A DNA stretch of 64,000 nucleotides from positions 105,253,026 to 105,317,025 of the forward strand of contig CM066051.1 in assembly GCA_033557465.1 (NCBI GenBank). The letters run 5' to 3'. A program made the translations under genes and the position numbers. Under the pieces are notes generated by a model that made no database searches, had not been told where the DNA came from, and saw only the letters and a list, made by a program, of their open reading frames with translations. The DNA is from Ichthyophis bannanicus. Its lineage: Eukaryota; Chordata; Amphibia; Gymnophiona; Ichthyophiidae. This document shows positions 10,881 through 23,644 of this stretch, piece after piece (the stretch's first letter is position 1; each line of letters opens with the position of its first letter).

Positions 10881-11002
10881 GTTGGTATCTGGTTGCTGGG
10901 ATGTTCCAACCCATAACAGTTATGGAGACATGAATGAACTGGTTGTCACCTTCTGTTCCTAAGGGACGCCATGGAAGAGGCCAGTGGAAGATTGGATTTT
11001 TT

Positions 11003-11930
11003 AACATAGTAACATAGTATATGATGGCAGATAAAGACCAGTATGGTTCATCTCATCTGCCCAGTAAGGTGGCTAGAGTGGTTGTACCCGCCGCTCCATG
11101 CATGTCACCCCTCTCTATTTATTGAAGTACAAAAAAATAGTTATTTTGATTTTATTGTCTTGCTATAAAGGGATCTGCTGTGTCTGTCCCATGCTATTTT
11201 GAATTCTGTCACTGTATTTGCCCCCACCACCTCCATCGATAGGGCATTCCAACCATCTACCACCCTTTCAGTGAAAAAGTATTTCATGATGTTGCTTTTA
11301 AGTTTACCCCCTTGCAGCTTCATGTTATGCCCTCTAGTTTTAACAGCTCCCCCTTATTTGAAAAAGCTTTGTTTGTTCATTAATACCCTTTAAGTATTTA
11401 AATGTCTGTATCATATCTCCCCATCCCTCCTCTCCTCCAGGTATACATATTTAGGTTTTCAAGTCTCTTCTTATACGTCCTGGCACAGGCTCCAAATCAT
11501 TTTGGTCACCTTCCTCTGAACCATTTCCAGTCTTTTTATATCCTTTGTGAGATATGGTCTTCAAAACTGAACACAATACTCACCAACGACTTGTACAGGA
11601 ACATTAATACCTCCTTCTTTCTGTTGGTTATTCCTCTCTGTATGCAACCCAACATCCTACTGGCTTTGGCCACCACCTTGTCACATTGTTTTGCCACCTT
11701 GAGATCCTCAAACAATCATTCCAAGGTCCTTCTGGTCCATGCACATCAACTTCCGTCTCCCTATCTCATACAATTCCCTTGGACTTCTGCATCCCAAGTG
11801 CATGCCTCTGCACTTCTTCGCATTAAATCTTAACTGCCAAGCATTAAACCATTCTTCTGTGCAAATTTTCGTGTCATCTGCAGAAAGGCAGACTTTCCCT
11901 TTTAGTCCTTCAACAATATCACTCACAGTG
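11003..11930 (-). mobile_element. 5'-truncated CR1 (TTACTATG-tail family)
   Basis: The plus strand begins acatagtaacatagtat, which is the 3' tail of a minus-strand CR1. Leftward coding remnants are the reverse transcriptase around SADDTK (near 11880) and HLGCRSP, then RGHNMKLQ and FFTERVVDGWNAL (11323-11141). The frame is broken and the element is cut inside the RT domain at about 11930. Its family differs from the 6252-10880 copy in both coding sequence and tail. Confidence 0.8.
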
Positions 11931-12009
11931 GGGGGAATTTTCAGAAGGGCTTGTATGTTTTCCTGGGGCCAGTAAATGTATCAGTCCAATATTTGCTGAT
12001 ATTGCATCC

Positions 12010-12905
12010 CTATATTTATTTATTTATTTGAACAATTTTTCTATACTGCCCCTTCCAAAGATCAGGGGCGGTTTACATTGAATTAACAAGTTACAAAGAA
12101 CGGTGTAGTAAATGGTTATACATTTAACTATTTACATAGCAACTATTAACGTAAAATATTGTAGGAGATAGTATACAATTAACTATTTACATGGAAACTA
12201 TTACATTATATACATATCGCTGGGGATATTAGCAAGAAAGGTTGCTAGGGATATTGGCAAGAAAAGTTGCAATGTTGATGATTGTAGGGGGCATAGCTGA
12301 ATCTGGAGTGGGAGGTGGGGGAATAGGGGAGGATAGGGGGAGGATAGGTGCCGGGGTAGTAGTGTACTAGTTATTGTTGCAATTCGGGCTATTATAGTAT
12401 TCGATGAAGAGGAGGGTCTTTATTTCTTTTCTAAAGGTTTGAAGGTCTTTGATTGATCTGAGGGGGTCTGGTAGTGAGTTCCATAATATAGGGGCTATGT
12501 ATGTGAAAGCTCTGTTGCTAGTTGTTTAGTCTTGTGGATGGATGTCTGTACTAAGAGGAGGTTCTGGTTGTTTTTCTTCTGCTCCTGGTGTCAGTTTGGG
12601 TGTGTAACAGTGATGCGAGAAAGGAGGGAGCAATGCTACTGAATAACTTGAATGTGGTGGTTATTGTTTTGAATTTTATTCTACTTGCTATCGGGAGCCA
12701 GTGGAGATTATGTAGGATGGGGGTGATATGGTCAGTTAGGCGTGCTTTGAATATGATTCTAGCAGTGACATTTTGAGCCATCTGGAGAATGTTTAGATTC
12801 TTTTTGGGTGTTCCCTGTAACAAGCTGTTACAGTAGTCGAAATTGGGCATGTTTGGATTACAGTTCTAAAATCATGAGTATCTAGGAGGGGTCTGAGGTG
12901 CTGAA
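12010..12905 (-). mobile_element. 3' piece of a minus-strand L2 LINE (piece 1 of 3)
   Basis: It reads leftward from ILRTIQHLRPLLDTHDFRTV (near 12905) through FDYCNSLLQGTPKKNL, DHITPILHNLHWLP and a broken C-terminus to the L2 3' hairpin and an ATTTATTT tail near 12010. The preceding residues (ARSVFFK) lie at about 22455-22475, so this is one L2 split by a 9.5-kb insertion. Confidence 0.8.
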
Positions 12906-13243
12906 TTGTTCTTAAGATCCAGTTACAAGCCCAGAGAACTCTTTGAGATTGTCCGGACACTTATAAAGGAACCATCCCAGATTATAGAAGACGCAATCCA
13001 CCCTCAATCCTTTGCAAACTTCCTTCTCACCATGCTTAAGCCCCCTCTGAAAGACATACCTCATCCGATCCCCCAGACTGCGCATTATCCTCCCCTACAC
13101 ACAAATGGGGCAAATTTTACATATCCACAACTGATCAAGTTACACACACCATCATTGAACTAAACACTTGCACAGCACCTCTGATCCATGTCCAGTAAGA
13201 TGGATCAAATCAACCAAAGATGAGCTTGTCCAATATATTGTCA

Positions 13244-14456
13244 TGCCCTGGCCCTCCGCCTCAGGCTAAGAGGGTTAGGGTTGCCATTATGTTCTCCTTA
13301 TAGAAGGTGGGATAAACTATTTTGCTCCAGCTAAGACTGCTGGGAGTGGTAGTTCTTTTGCCTTCTAAGAAGAAATAGTCGTGAAACCAGTGGTAAAGGC
13401 AAAGATGACAAAATTTATTCCCCAAACAAAAGGTTCTATGCAGGTTGCATCAGGATAATTCTTCAGTTGTTCGCTCAAGGTTATTTATACAAGTATGCTG
13501 GCTGAGCTTCACACTCTTTACTCAAAAGTGCAACTGCTTAACAGATAAAGAAAAACATAGCAGCTTCCTTCAACAAGAAAAATATTCTCTTTTCCTTTGT
13601 CTTCCCTCAGCTTTCCAATATACACTAGCAAAGGGATTCAATGTCATCAGCTAAACACAATGTACAGTCCATAGGTACTTCAGATGATAATGAATCATTC
13701 TCATTACAGTCCACTTGCATTTCCTCCAGCTCCTGAACTGCAGTGTTTTGCTTCAAGCTACTATCATACGTCTTAGGGTAACTCCTCCCTAAGGGGTTCT
13801 GTGTCTCCTTTGAGCACAGCTCTATGTGATAGGGATTACAGGTACCTGAAATTGTGGAGACTCCTCTCTGACTCTGTTCAGCAATCTCTCTCCAGCTATG
13901 GGGAAGCAGTCTCTGGTTCCTTTGTTGGAGTTCCTCCCTGGAGCTCTGCCCCAGTTCTCTGTTCCAGGCTAGGCTTTGTAGACTCTTGGACTGAGTCCTG
14001 GGCTCCCACTTCTGAACTCTCTGAACCTTTCTATCCGGCACTGGGGTTTGAAGGTTTCTCTTCTCCCCTTCAGCTCTGATTGCTTCACTTCCACTTCTCC
14101 AGCTGTGTCTCCTCCTGTGTTCCCTCTCGTGTGCTGTCATCGTTGTTCTTCAGTCTCTTCCTTGTTCTTGTCGTCCTCCCCGTCCTCCTTCTCCTCCTCC
14201 TGACTCTCTCTCTAGCCAGGGTTTATATTCCTGCTCTCTGAGCCGTGTCTCTGCCTCTCTGGATAGGTGTCTGTAATTAGTTTCCAAGCTTGCTACTACG
14301 TCAGCAGAGCTTGGGTGTGGCAGCCTAGCTTCAGTTTCTCTGTGCTTGCTTTCTTTTGGCAAACGCTGAAACGTGTTTACTGCAGGGATGTCACTTTTCT
14401 TAAAGGTAAAATCATTCTTTTCTTCTACTTCCATATGCTCACTAGAGGCTTCCTCA
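13244..14456 (-). mobile_element. Solo LTR of a Gypsy-type element, with internal ORF
   Basis: The segment starts TG and ends CA in the plus strand (TGCCCTGG...CTTCCTCA) and interrupts the L2 frame between DELVQYIV and the following codons. A short TCA repeat at both edges may be the target duplication. In LTR orientation an open frame begins at the second base (EEASSEHMEVEEKNDF, 14455-14150) and, in another frame, continues as a 171-residue frame (14140-13625) ending EVPMDCTLCLADDIESLC. A polyadenylation signal (AATAAA, complement of 13414-13419) follows. This layout matches the LTRs at 23683 and 36780, although overall identity is low. Confidence 0.7.
13625..14455 (-). CDS. LTR-encoded frame of unknown function (copy A, frame-broken)
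   Basis: The upstream part (about 14455-14150) is charged and Gln/Arg/Glu-rich. The downstream 171-residue frame (14140-13625) is Arg/Gln-rich and ends LEEMQ, a short spacer, then MDCTLCLADDIESLC and a stop. The C-terminal block is shared with the LTR frames at 23683-24777 and at 37190-38097 (MDCTLSLADHIVSLC). No known domain is recognised. The breakpoint between the two halves is near 14145. Function is unknown; the conserved ending suggests a real protein in the ancestor. Confidence 0.5.
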
Positions 14457-15838
14457 TCACAATATCCACAAAATAATAAGCTCCTCCCTAACTCAAGGAT
14501 ATATGCCCCCTTCCCTCAAACAGGCAACCATCCGACCATTCTTCAAAAGCAAAGCAGTAGATATTGCAGACCGCCTAATATCCAGCCTCACATTTTAAAC
14601 AAAAATTATCGAAAAGATAGTGCAGCGCCAATCACAGGACTAAATTGACTCTCACGTCCCTCTGGATCCCCACCAATACGGATTTCGACCCAACCACAGT
14701 GTTGCAACCCTCCTCATGCAACTATATGACATCTTGATACAGAGGGATTGACAATATAAAAAAGGGTGTACTCCTCATCTTCATCGACATCTCCGCTTTT
14801 GACACAGTAGCACACAGCATCCTTCTAGACAGACTCAAAGATGCCAGGCTCCACGGCACACCTCCTTAAGTGGTTTCAGTCCTACCTCAGTGATCGCTGC
14901 CAGGAAGTCAAAGTATGAGCGAGCACCTCAACACCGTTCGTCACAAAACAAGGAATCCCACAAGGGTCCTCACTGTCCCCTCTACTCTTCCACCTCTATG
15001 TTCAACCCATCAGCAAAATCTTCAATAAACATAACATCCAATATGCCATATATGCAGACAACATAATGGTATATACCCCAATCCACCTAGACCTACCTGA
15101 CTATACAAATTTGACAGTATGCATACAAGAAATGAGTGACTGGTTATCAAATAACAATCTAAGTAATTTCAAGAAGACTGAGGCCTTAATCATCACAATA
15201 AACACTTCCTTTATCCCCCCCCCCCCCAAATCAAACACTTTGGCAAATGCATCCATCCCAGTAAAAGAAGTGAGGTACCTAGGAATCACCCTGGACAGCA
15301 ACCTGAACCTAAAAGCTCACATCAACAATGTCACTAGAAATGCATACCACAAAATGGCAACTATCCGCAGACTCAAACCTCTCCTCAGCCAGGACTACTT
15401 CCGCACAATCTGTCAAGCTATCATTATACCAATACTTGACTACTGCAATTCCATTTTCAGTGGTCTATCGAAACAAATTACCAAGCTATTACAATTGGCC
15501 CAAAATACTGCTGCCTGAATCATCTCCGGCACGACAAAATCTGACCACATAACATCTATCTTACACCAGCTCCACTAGCTCCCAATTACTTTATGTATCA
15601 AATACAAAACAGCTCTGATCATCTTCAACATCAGACAAAACCTCTCAGTAGACACACTCCAAGGGCTAATCTGCACCCAACCCAGCAACAGGCCACGAAG
15701 ACAACGTTCCATTGACAGCATCCAAACACCCAGCTCATTCACCAAAGCCAACAATTCCACGACCAACAGAGCTCTATCACTAGCAGCACCCACCATTTGG
15801 AACTCCCTTCCAAAAGCACTGAGGACCACAACAGACTT

Positions 15839-15854
15839 AAAAGACTTTAGGAAG
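15839..15854 (+). repeat. Left target-site duplication of the L1-like element
   Basis: AAAAGACTTTAGGAAG here is repeated exactly at 22166-22181. The two copies bracket the L1-like insert and rejoin the L2 codons for DLKDFRK and LKTFLFM. Confidence 0.95.
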
Positions 15855-16232
15855 GGGGGAGGAAGTGCCGTCACTAGAGCTGATGGCGGCGTGAGGCAGC
15901 TGCTCCGGCACCGACCCAGTCAACAAGCTGAAAACTTGATCCTCTTGAGGTGGAAAACGGGTGCCCCGGGCAGGGGAAGACGTTGGGTGGCAGCGGAGAA
16001 AGGCCCAAGATAGGCGGCGGTGGCGACAAATTGTGGCAAGCCGCAATAGCGGGAGCGGAGGGCAGCCACGTGGAGAATCAAAATGGTGCCCGGAGCCCCG
16101 GCAGGGCCAGCGTGAGTGACGGGAGGACCGCGGCAAAGTGCAGGAACCCACAGAAAGTCAGTGGCCACAGAGAAGTGACTGGAGAGCCGGGACCACCCTA
16201 AACGTGGTTGCAGCAGGAGCAGGGAGTCAGCA

Positions 16233-17623
16233 GTGAAGAGAGTGGTGAGGAGAGCTGAGAGGGAGGAGAGATCCCTGGTGGGAGTGGCGAGTGATTTTCC
16301 TCCACCGCAGTTAGAGACAGGAGGCGTGGGTGCTTCGGAGGAGTTTGAGGAGGAACACTCCAACCCAGCTGACCAGACGGCCCCTTCCCCTACGGGCCGG
16401 TTGTCCTTCACTGTTTCTGCCTCACACGTGCAAGTCAGTTCACCCTTCCCCAGGCTCCCCCTAGCTAGCCAGTCAGTTCCCATAGCCCCCTCTAAGCCAG
16501 TCGGGGCCTCCCAGCAAACTAGTCAGCACCTTAAGGTTCCTCCAAGGTGACTGCAAGCAAGAAGATACAGGCAGCAACTACTTGTGAAGACAGAGCAGCG
16601 ATGACCATGAGAAGAAAAGCAGCGGATCTCAGAGAGTATGTATACTCGGGACCACAAGCAGGGAAGAGCGACATTGGGCAGAGTGAGAATAAACCACAGC
16701 AAGGAGGTACTGGAGAGCAGGAGGTGGATGCGGAGATGGGGAGTGAGATGACATCAGGAACAGATCCCCCACAAAATGTTACTAGAGCGGAGCTCAGAGA
16801 CTGGTTCCTCGAAATTAAAAAAGAGGTGCAGTCAGTGAAAAGTGAACTTAATGAGCTCTTGGGGCCCTTGAAAGAAGAAATCGGAGAGCTGGTATGCAGG
16901 ATGGGAGACCACGAAAGTAGGCTCAAGAACTTGAGCAGCTTCAGGAAGAAGGGACACAAAGAGGCGTAAAGCTAAGCTCCCAGCATGAGGCTCTACTTTA
17001 TAAACTGGAAGATTTGGAAAATCGATCACGTCGCAACAACTTGAGAATCCGAGGGATCCCGGAAGAGAAAGAATTTCAAGATAGTGAAAAGGTGGCAATG
17101 TCTGTGTATCTAGAGGTGCTAAAGAAAGGGGGAGAGGAGGTGGCAGCTGTGGACATACAACTTGAAAGAGCGCACAGAGCACTAGGCTCACCAGTAGGAA
17201 ACAGGCCTAGGGACATTATAATTTGCGCTGGCAAGATATAAAACAAAGGAGAAAATTGTCAACAAAATGAGGAGTTTCGGAACTCTTATGTGGCAGGGCT
17301 ACTCGGTGCATATATATGAGGACTTGTCCGCTGGCACATTGCAGAGGAGGAGGGCAATGCAACCAGTGACACAATTATTGCGGAAAGCGGAAGTTAAGTA
17401 CCGATGGCTACATCCGTTTGGAATATCCTTTACCCTCAAAGGACAGACATGGCGGATGCAGTCACCAGAGGAGGCGATGGGGGCCCTACGAGAAGCGGGA
17501 CTGCGGGCCCAGGAATCACCTATGGCAGCAGGATTAACGGAGCGGAGGAGGCAACAGCAGTGGGGTGACAGCCAGGAGAGGAGGGACACTCGGATGAGAA
17601 GGCAGGAGCAGCGAGAGGACTAG
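16233..17623 (+). pseudogene. L1-like ORF1 RNA-binding protein, frame-broken
   Basis: The first part is Pro/Ser-rich (16233-16550), followed by an Arg/Glu-rich coiled-coil stretch (16800-16920, EIKKEVQSVKSELNELL). The core domain opens with LEDLENRSRRNNLRIRGIPE (near 17010) and contains LERAHRALGSP. The C-terminal part has DLSAGTLQRRRAM and YRWLHPFGISF (17330-17430). This is the L1 ORF1 (transposase_22) plan: coiled coil, RRM-like region and C-terminal domain. Frame changes near 16550, 16965 and 17240 break it. It would coat the element RNA. Confidence 0.8.
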
Positions 17624-17639
17624 AACGTGGAAGGAACCT

Positions 17640-18230
17640 GAGGACTGATAATATGTTGGGTATACACTGAGGGGGTGGTGGAGGAGTGTTTTAAGCACTG
17701 TATGTTTTGGAGGGGTGTGGTGGGATGGAATGGAGGGAGAGGGGTGGGGAGAGGGAGAACGGGGGCGCAGAGGTAGCTAAAGTTGTGAATGTCTGAGGGA
17801 ACAGGGAGGGGAAAGGGGTGGGTGGGGGGTGGTGTTGGGGTGAGTATTGGGGAGGAGGAGGAAGGGGCAAGGGTGAAGAGGGGGGTGGGGAGGGGGAAGG
17901 TTTTTGAATATGGGCTGATTTGGGGGATGGAGGGCGGGAGAGAAAGAACAGGGTAGAAAAAAGGGGGGAATGAGAAGTAAGTGGCTGGGGAAGGTAGGGG
18001 GCGCACTACTCCTGGTGTATCCTCTGGAAGGAGAGGAGGACATGGGAGGGAGGGGAAGAGGGGGGTGGGAGAGTTCAGGGGATGGGGGAGCAGGGGGGAG
18101 GCCTGGAAGCAGGGACTAGCAGAAGAGGGAGGAGGAGGGGCAACCGGGGGAGTCAGGCAGGGGCACGGGAACAGAGGGGTGGTGCAAAGAAGGGAGGGGA
18201 GGTCCAGGGGAAGGAGGGCCAAAGGAGGAA
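17640..18230 (+). repeat. G-rich spacer between L1-like ORF1 and ORF2
   Basis: Almost 600 bp is dominated by runs of three or more G separated by short A/T words, giving many potential G-quadruplexes on the sense strand. Open frames on the antisense strand are proline-rich by composition only. The second L1-like element has a shorter G-rich tract in the same place (32140-32345). Confidence 0.75.
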
Positions 18231-18234
18231 AATG

Positions 18235-21200
18235 TTAACGATTGCGACATTGAATGTAAAGGGGTTGCGCACGGGACAGAAACGGAAAATGGTGGAGCTG
18301 GAGGGCAGAAGATTGGGAGCGGATATTCTGTGCATACAAGAAACCCACCTGCGGATGGGGCAGGAATATCTCTTGGAGTCCAGGCAATACCCTAAGGTGG
18401 CCCTGGCGGGACAGAGAGCAAACTCCAGGAAAGGGGGGGTTGGTGAAGGGTATTCGTAGGGGGAAAGGAGGTAGATGGTTGGGGGTACAACTACAAATCG
18501 AGCGGGAGGAGGTGTGGGTGGTTAGCTTATATGGACCAAATGAGAAGCAAGGGGAGGCGTATGAGCAAATCTTGAAGGAGTTGGAGGAATTTGGAAACAC
18601 CCCCATAAAACACCCCCATAATCCTGGGAGGGGATTTTAATCTGACATGTAATCCCCGAATGGATACAAGTGGGGGCCAGGGGGGAGGAGGCCGAGGGGA
18701 TAGGCGTAGATTACACAAAATGAGGGAGAGATTGGGATTGGTTGATGTCTGGAGAAGCTGGCATCCAGGAGAGCGGAAGTACACATTTTACTCTCCAGTA
18801 CATGGAACATACAGTAGGTTAGATATGATATGGGGGGGTGGACAATGGGTAGAGAGGGTAAAAGAAGTGGAACACGGCTTAATTACCTGGTCAGATCGTG
18901 CTCCAGTGAGCGTAAAGTTTGACATGGGTACAACAGATGACAGTTTAAAATTCTGGAAACTCAATGATTCCCTACTCGAGGAGGAGCGGTATGTGGGGAA
19001 ACTTAAGGACAGTATAAAAGAATATATCCGGTTAAATGACACAGGGGAGGTGTCTATGGGGATGTTGTGGGATGGACTGAAGGCGGTGATTCGGGGACAG
19101 TTGGTTAGTCTGGGCACGCAAGTAAAGAGGGAGAAAGGGGCTGCAGAAAAAGACTTACTGCGGAAGTTGGGAAAACTTGAGAGAGCGCATCAAAGAGAAC
19201 AGGATTCATATACTACGGAGCTCATTAAGGTGAGGGCGGAGCTGAGCAAATTGTGGGCTCAAGAGATGGCGTATCAGCTGGCGGTGTTACAGCAGGCCCA
19301 TTTTGAAGGGGGAAATAGGGCAGGGAGGCTTCTGGCCTGTCGTCTAAAGGCGAGGAGGCAGGCAGCTTTCCTAGATGGCATTCGGAATAATAAAGGAGAA
19401 ATGGAACACCGAACCAAGGGTATTAGGAAGATATTCAGGGAGTTTAATGAGAATTTGTATAAAAGTGAAACATCGGCGGGGGGGGGGGGGTAGATTGCAG
19501 AGTTCCTGGAGGAATGTCACCTACCACGGGTGAATGGGGAGGAGAGGGACAGCTTAGGGCAAGAGATTCAGGAGGAGGAGGTAAGGAGAGCCGTAGCTAC
19601 GTTAAAAATTGGGAAGGCGCCGGGTTTGGACAGGTACACCTCAATGTTTTATAAAGTAATGTCTGAATATATTACGCCCATCTTTACTCAGGTAGTGAAT
19701 AGGGTTCTTCAAGGGGAAGGTCTTCCAGTCAATGGCGGAAGCTGGTATAACGGTACTGCCAAAACCCGGAAAAGATAGGGGGGTATGTGGCTCTTATAGA
19801 CCAATATCCCTAATAAATTTAGATGCCAAAATCTTGGCGAAAGTATTGGCAAATAGGATCCAAGATGTAGTGCCACAACTGATTCACCCAGATTAGACGG
19901 GTTTTGTCAAGGGGCAACAATGTGAGAAAGATTTTGAACGTAGCTTGGCATCTTCAGAGATCTAAAGAACCGGCAGTGATGGTCACGGTTGATGCAGAAA
20001 AAGCCTTTGACCGCGTGAAGTAGCCATATATGTTTCAAGTATTAGAGAAAATGGGTTTTGGAGCGCAGTATATTAGCTAGATAAGAGCACTGTACCAGGG
20101 GCCACGGGCTAGAGTTAGAGTGAATGGAGGCTACTCGGAAGGTTTTGGGCTTCATAGGGGCACCAGACAGGGCTGCCCATTGTCGCCTTTACTGTTTGCA
20201 TTGGCTATCAAACCGCTTGCCGCATACATTAGGAGGGAAGCAGATATAAAAGGGGTAAGGATGCGGGGGCGTAAGGAAAAGATTGGGTTATTTGCGGATG
20301 ATATTATTTTTACCTTAACTCAACCACTTACATCGTTGCCAGTGTTAATGAAGGCTATTCAGCGATATAGCCGGATAGCAGGATACTGAATGAACCAAGG
20401 TAAAACTGAAATGTTGGGATTTAACTTAGCGTCTCGAGTGGAAGAGAGTTTGAGGCACAATTTTAGGTTCCCGTGGGTGGTAGGTAGCTTTCGGTATTTG
20501 GGGATCCAGCTGGGGACCTCTTTATCTAGGATTAAGCAATGGAATTATCAGGGACTGGTGGAAAGTATTAGGCAGGATTTATCTAGATGAGGGGGTTGTA
20601 TCTGTCATGGTTGGGCCGCATAGCGATTGTGAAAATGAATATCCTGCCGAGGCTGTTGTTTGTATATACATCCTTGCCGTGCAGGTTGGCAAAAAAGGAA
20701 ATAGATAAGATGCAAAACCTGCTTATGCAGTTTATTTGGGATGGGAAGCGCCCGAAGGTGGCCAGGGCCACCATGTATAAGACTAGGGAGGAGGGTGGGT
20801 TGGGGGTTCCATCTTTGCTTAGATACTACGAGGCGGCGCAACTCCGGACATTGTTTGCGTGGAAAGAGGGTCTGGAACGCCCAGGGTGGGTAGGCATGGA
20901 AGGGGAGGAGGAGGTGGGTTCAGGAGCTTGGATTTGGGATCCCGGGAGGGGGAGGAGGGGGAAGGGGGAGGAGAACCCATATTTGGAACTCACGAGACAG
21001 GTCTGGGTGAAATGGAGAAGGTACTTGATGGGGGGGAAGAAGTACTCCAGGGAGACTCATATTCAGACAGTGGCAGAGGGTAGGATGGGGGAGGCGGTGG
21101 GGGTTTTTAAGAGATGGGGGCAGAAGGGATTGTGGAAAATTGGTCAAATGGTGGGAGACGGGGGAGGCATTTGGAGCTTTGAGGATCTCCAGCAGCAGTA

Positions 21201-21782
21201 TCACCTGGATAAGCGAGACAGATATGCATATATTAGTATGTGGTAATGGTTGCAGCAGAAGGAGGTGAAAAAGGATTGGTCTGCGCAGCCCACACCATTT
21301 GAGGAGATGATGGGGAATAGGGGGATGCCTACTCAGATAATATCAAGGCTATATAAGCTTTTGGGGGAACACAAGTCTTGGACCATATACAGCCAGCAGC
21401 ATATGAGGAGGAGCTGGGAGGCCAGTGGGACGCCACGAGGTGGGACAGTATTTATATTAGAGCCCACAGACTGGCCCCAGGGACAGCAATGTTGGAAAAT
21501 AGCTATAAGCTAAGATTGAGAATGTATTGGACCCCAGTGTGGCTCCATGCGCTGTATCCAGACAGCTCGGAGCACTGTTGGAAGGGATGTGGGGCAAGAG
21601 GGGACCTGTTACATATGATTTGGAGCTGCCCTATTGTGCGGGACTATTGGATAGGTGTGGAAAGACTCACAGTGGATATTGCAAAGGTGGAGGTACAGTT
21701 CACGCCGGGTATGGTAATATTGAATGAGGAGGTGGAGGAGGAGGAGGTGCAGAGTTGGGGAAGCTACAGGGGTATTGTGTAA
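18235..21782 (+). pseudogene. L1-like ORF2: endonuclease, reverse transcriptase, C-terminal Cys motif
   Basis: Endonuclease motifs are TLNVKGLR (18250), IQETHL (18336), GGDFNLTCNPR (18630) and SRLDMIW plus WSDRAPV (18815-18905). The reverse transcriptase shows KAPGLD (19616), [13 protein letters not shown] (19795), HRGTRQGCPLSPLLF (20150) and the catalytic FADDII (20290). The C-terminus has CWKGCGARGDLLHMIWSCP (near 21575), the Cys/His motif typical of L1 and Tx1 ORF2. Breaks include frame changes near 18440 and 18640, a poly-G run at 19480-19490, several stops at 19780-20070, and stops at 20387, 20588 and 21244. Confidence 0.88.
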
Positions 21783-22165
21783 TCGCGGCCCGGATGAGCC
21801 CACAGGGATTATAATGCATATAATGTATATCATGTATAAGGTATAATGTTAATGTTAAATGTTGGAAAAGTTTAAAAAAAAGGGTGTGAAAGTGGGGGAG
21901 TTTCGACAGAGGGGTGAAAGGGGGATGGGATAGGAGGAATGGGAGGGGAGGGGAGGGAAAGGGGGCAGAGGGAGGGGGATGGGTGTGTGGGGGGGTAAGG
22001 GAGGAACGAACTACTGTTTCATACTCATACTTATTATTATTATTATGGTTGGAGGATATTAGTTTGTTACTGTACAGGGAGGAAGAACTTGATAGACCGG
22101 TTGTGGTCCTCAGAGATACAAATGTGTGTTTGTGTTGAAAAATGAATAAAGAATAAATTATAAAA

Positions 22166-22181
22166 AAAAGACTTTAGGAAG
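22166..22181 (+). repeat. Right target-site duplication of the L1-like element
   Basis: Exact copy of the 16-bp sequence at 15839-15854. L2 sequence resumes immediately after it. Confidence 0.95.
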
Positions 22182-22454
22182 AAGCTGAAAACATTCCTCT
22201 TCATGGAACACTTCAATGAGCTCACACTGCAATCCATTACCCGGACCACCCGAACAGCCTGAACACCAATTCTTAATATGCTGATTAATCAATATAAATA
22301 TATTAAAATGTAAATAAGTTATGCTTTCTAACAAGTCCTGCATGCCACCACTACCTATACCATGAGTTCTATATAAAATTTGTTGCGTTATACTGTAAAC
22401 CACTTTGATTTTATGATAAGGTGGTATAAAAAAACTTGTTAAATTAAAAAAAAA

Positions 22455-23644
22455 AACTTGAAGAATACAGATCTGGCTGTTTGTTTTATGTGCGATGACA
22501 TACTGAGGGATGTATCTAGTATGATTCCTAGGTATTCTACTTCTTGTTTGACTGGGAGGGTGGTGTTATGTATGTGGATTGTTTGGGAGGGGGGGGTAAA
22601 GCTTTGATTTCTACTTGTAAACAGTATTTGTTTTTTTAAGTTAATGTTAAGGTTGTTTGCATTTAGCAAGGATTCTGCTTCATGGATGCATGCAGTGAGA
22701 TTGTGATATGTAGGATTTTTTATGTCTACAGGGGAGTATAACATGATGTCATCTGCATAAATGTGATATCCTATTTTATGTTTTTTTAAAAATTGTGCAG
22801 ATTGGCTGAAGGTAAAGATTGAAAAGGAGAGCTGATAACGCAGAGCCTTGTGGAATTCCCTGTTCCTGAGGGAAGGTTGTGGATGTTTCCTGATCAATTC
22901 TTACATATTGAGAGCAGTTAGATATGTAGGATCTGAACCATTAGAGGGCGATTCCTGGTATCCCTAAGTGGACTAGTCTTGATAGGAGGATGTTATGGTC
23001 CACATTATCGAAGGCAGATGCAATGTCTATAAAGACAAGTATGAAGGCTTGATTAGCATTGTCCATTCCGCAGATGAGGGCATCAAATAGAACCAGTAGC
23101 AGTGTTTCATCACCATGGAATGGGTGGAAACCATATTGATGTTCATCAAGTGGCGTGTTTAGGTCAATGACATCTTGGAGTTGTAACTGAACTATTTTTT
23201 CAATGACTTTTGATACAAATGGGATGCTGGCAATTGGCCTATATGAGTTGGGGTCATCTTTGTTGAGGTTTTGTTCTTAGATATGGGGCAAATAGTGGAG
23301 AATTTGAGTTCTTTTGGCATTATTCCTTGGAGGAGGGATTGGTTGACTGTTCAGTAGAAATGGGGCTAGTTCTGTTTTTGTTGCTTTTATCCATGGATCG
23401 AGGTGGTGGTGTTGATTTTTGTAATTGTTTCAAGGAGTTGCTTTTCCTTGATAAGGTGAAAGGAGTGCCATTTATTAGGGATCGTTTGATCTTCGGGTAG
23501 GGGGAAGACGCCTGTAGGGATTTTGCTTTTTAGTTTGGCTGCAAAGTGGTCGGTGAGAGTTTGAGGTTTAATGCAAATTCTGTTTGTTTTGTTTTGATGG
23601 TTTAGGCACGTGATATACCACCCTTTACTATGAGCAAAAGAGCA

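Larger units (their letters stand above)
15855..22165 (+). mobile_element. Full-length L1/Tx1-like LINE inserted in the L2
   Basis: A 6.3-kb element lies between perfect 16-bp duplications and ends in AATAAATTATAAAAAAA. Order: GC-rich 5' UTR (15855-16230), ORF1 (about 16233-17623), a very G-rich spacer (17640-18230), ORF2 (18235-21782) and a G-rich 3' UTR (21895-22010). Several stops and frame changes in both ORFs make it inactive, but its full length and exact duplications make the structure unambiguous. Confidence 0.93.
12910..22455 (+). mobile_element. Plus-strand L2 LINE, interrupted by a solo LTR and an L1-like element
   Basis: Coding pieces are collinear: SYKPRELFEIVRTLIKEPS (near 12920), SFANFLLTMLKPPL, then after the solo LTR SLTQGYMPPSLKQATIRPF (near 14485), HQYGFRPNHSVATLL, the RT core around YADNIMVYTP (near 15050; the catalytic DD appears as DN), YLGITLDSNLN, LDYCNSIFSGLSK and TIWNSLPKALRTTTDLKDFRK up to 15854. 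The last residues and 3' UTR resume at 22166-22455 with the L2 hairpin. Many stops show it is old. It lies inside the older minus-strand L2. Confidence 0.8.

Noticed and set aside
16531..16959. Leu/Ser-rich antisense frame resembling a membrane protein
   Set aside because: It is the complement of L1-like ORF1 coding sequence.
17620..18222. 200-codon proline-rich antisense frame
   Set aside because: It is the complement of the G-rich L1 spacer; the openness comes from base composition.
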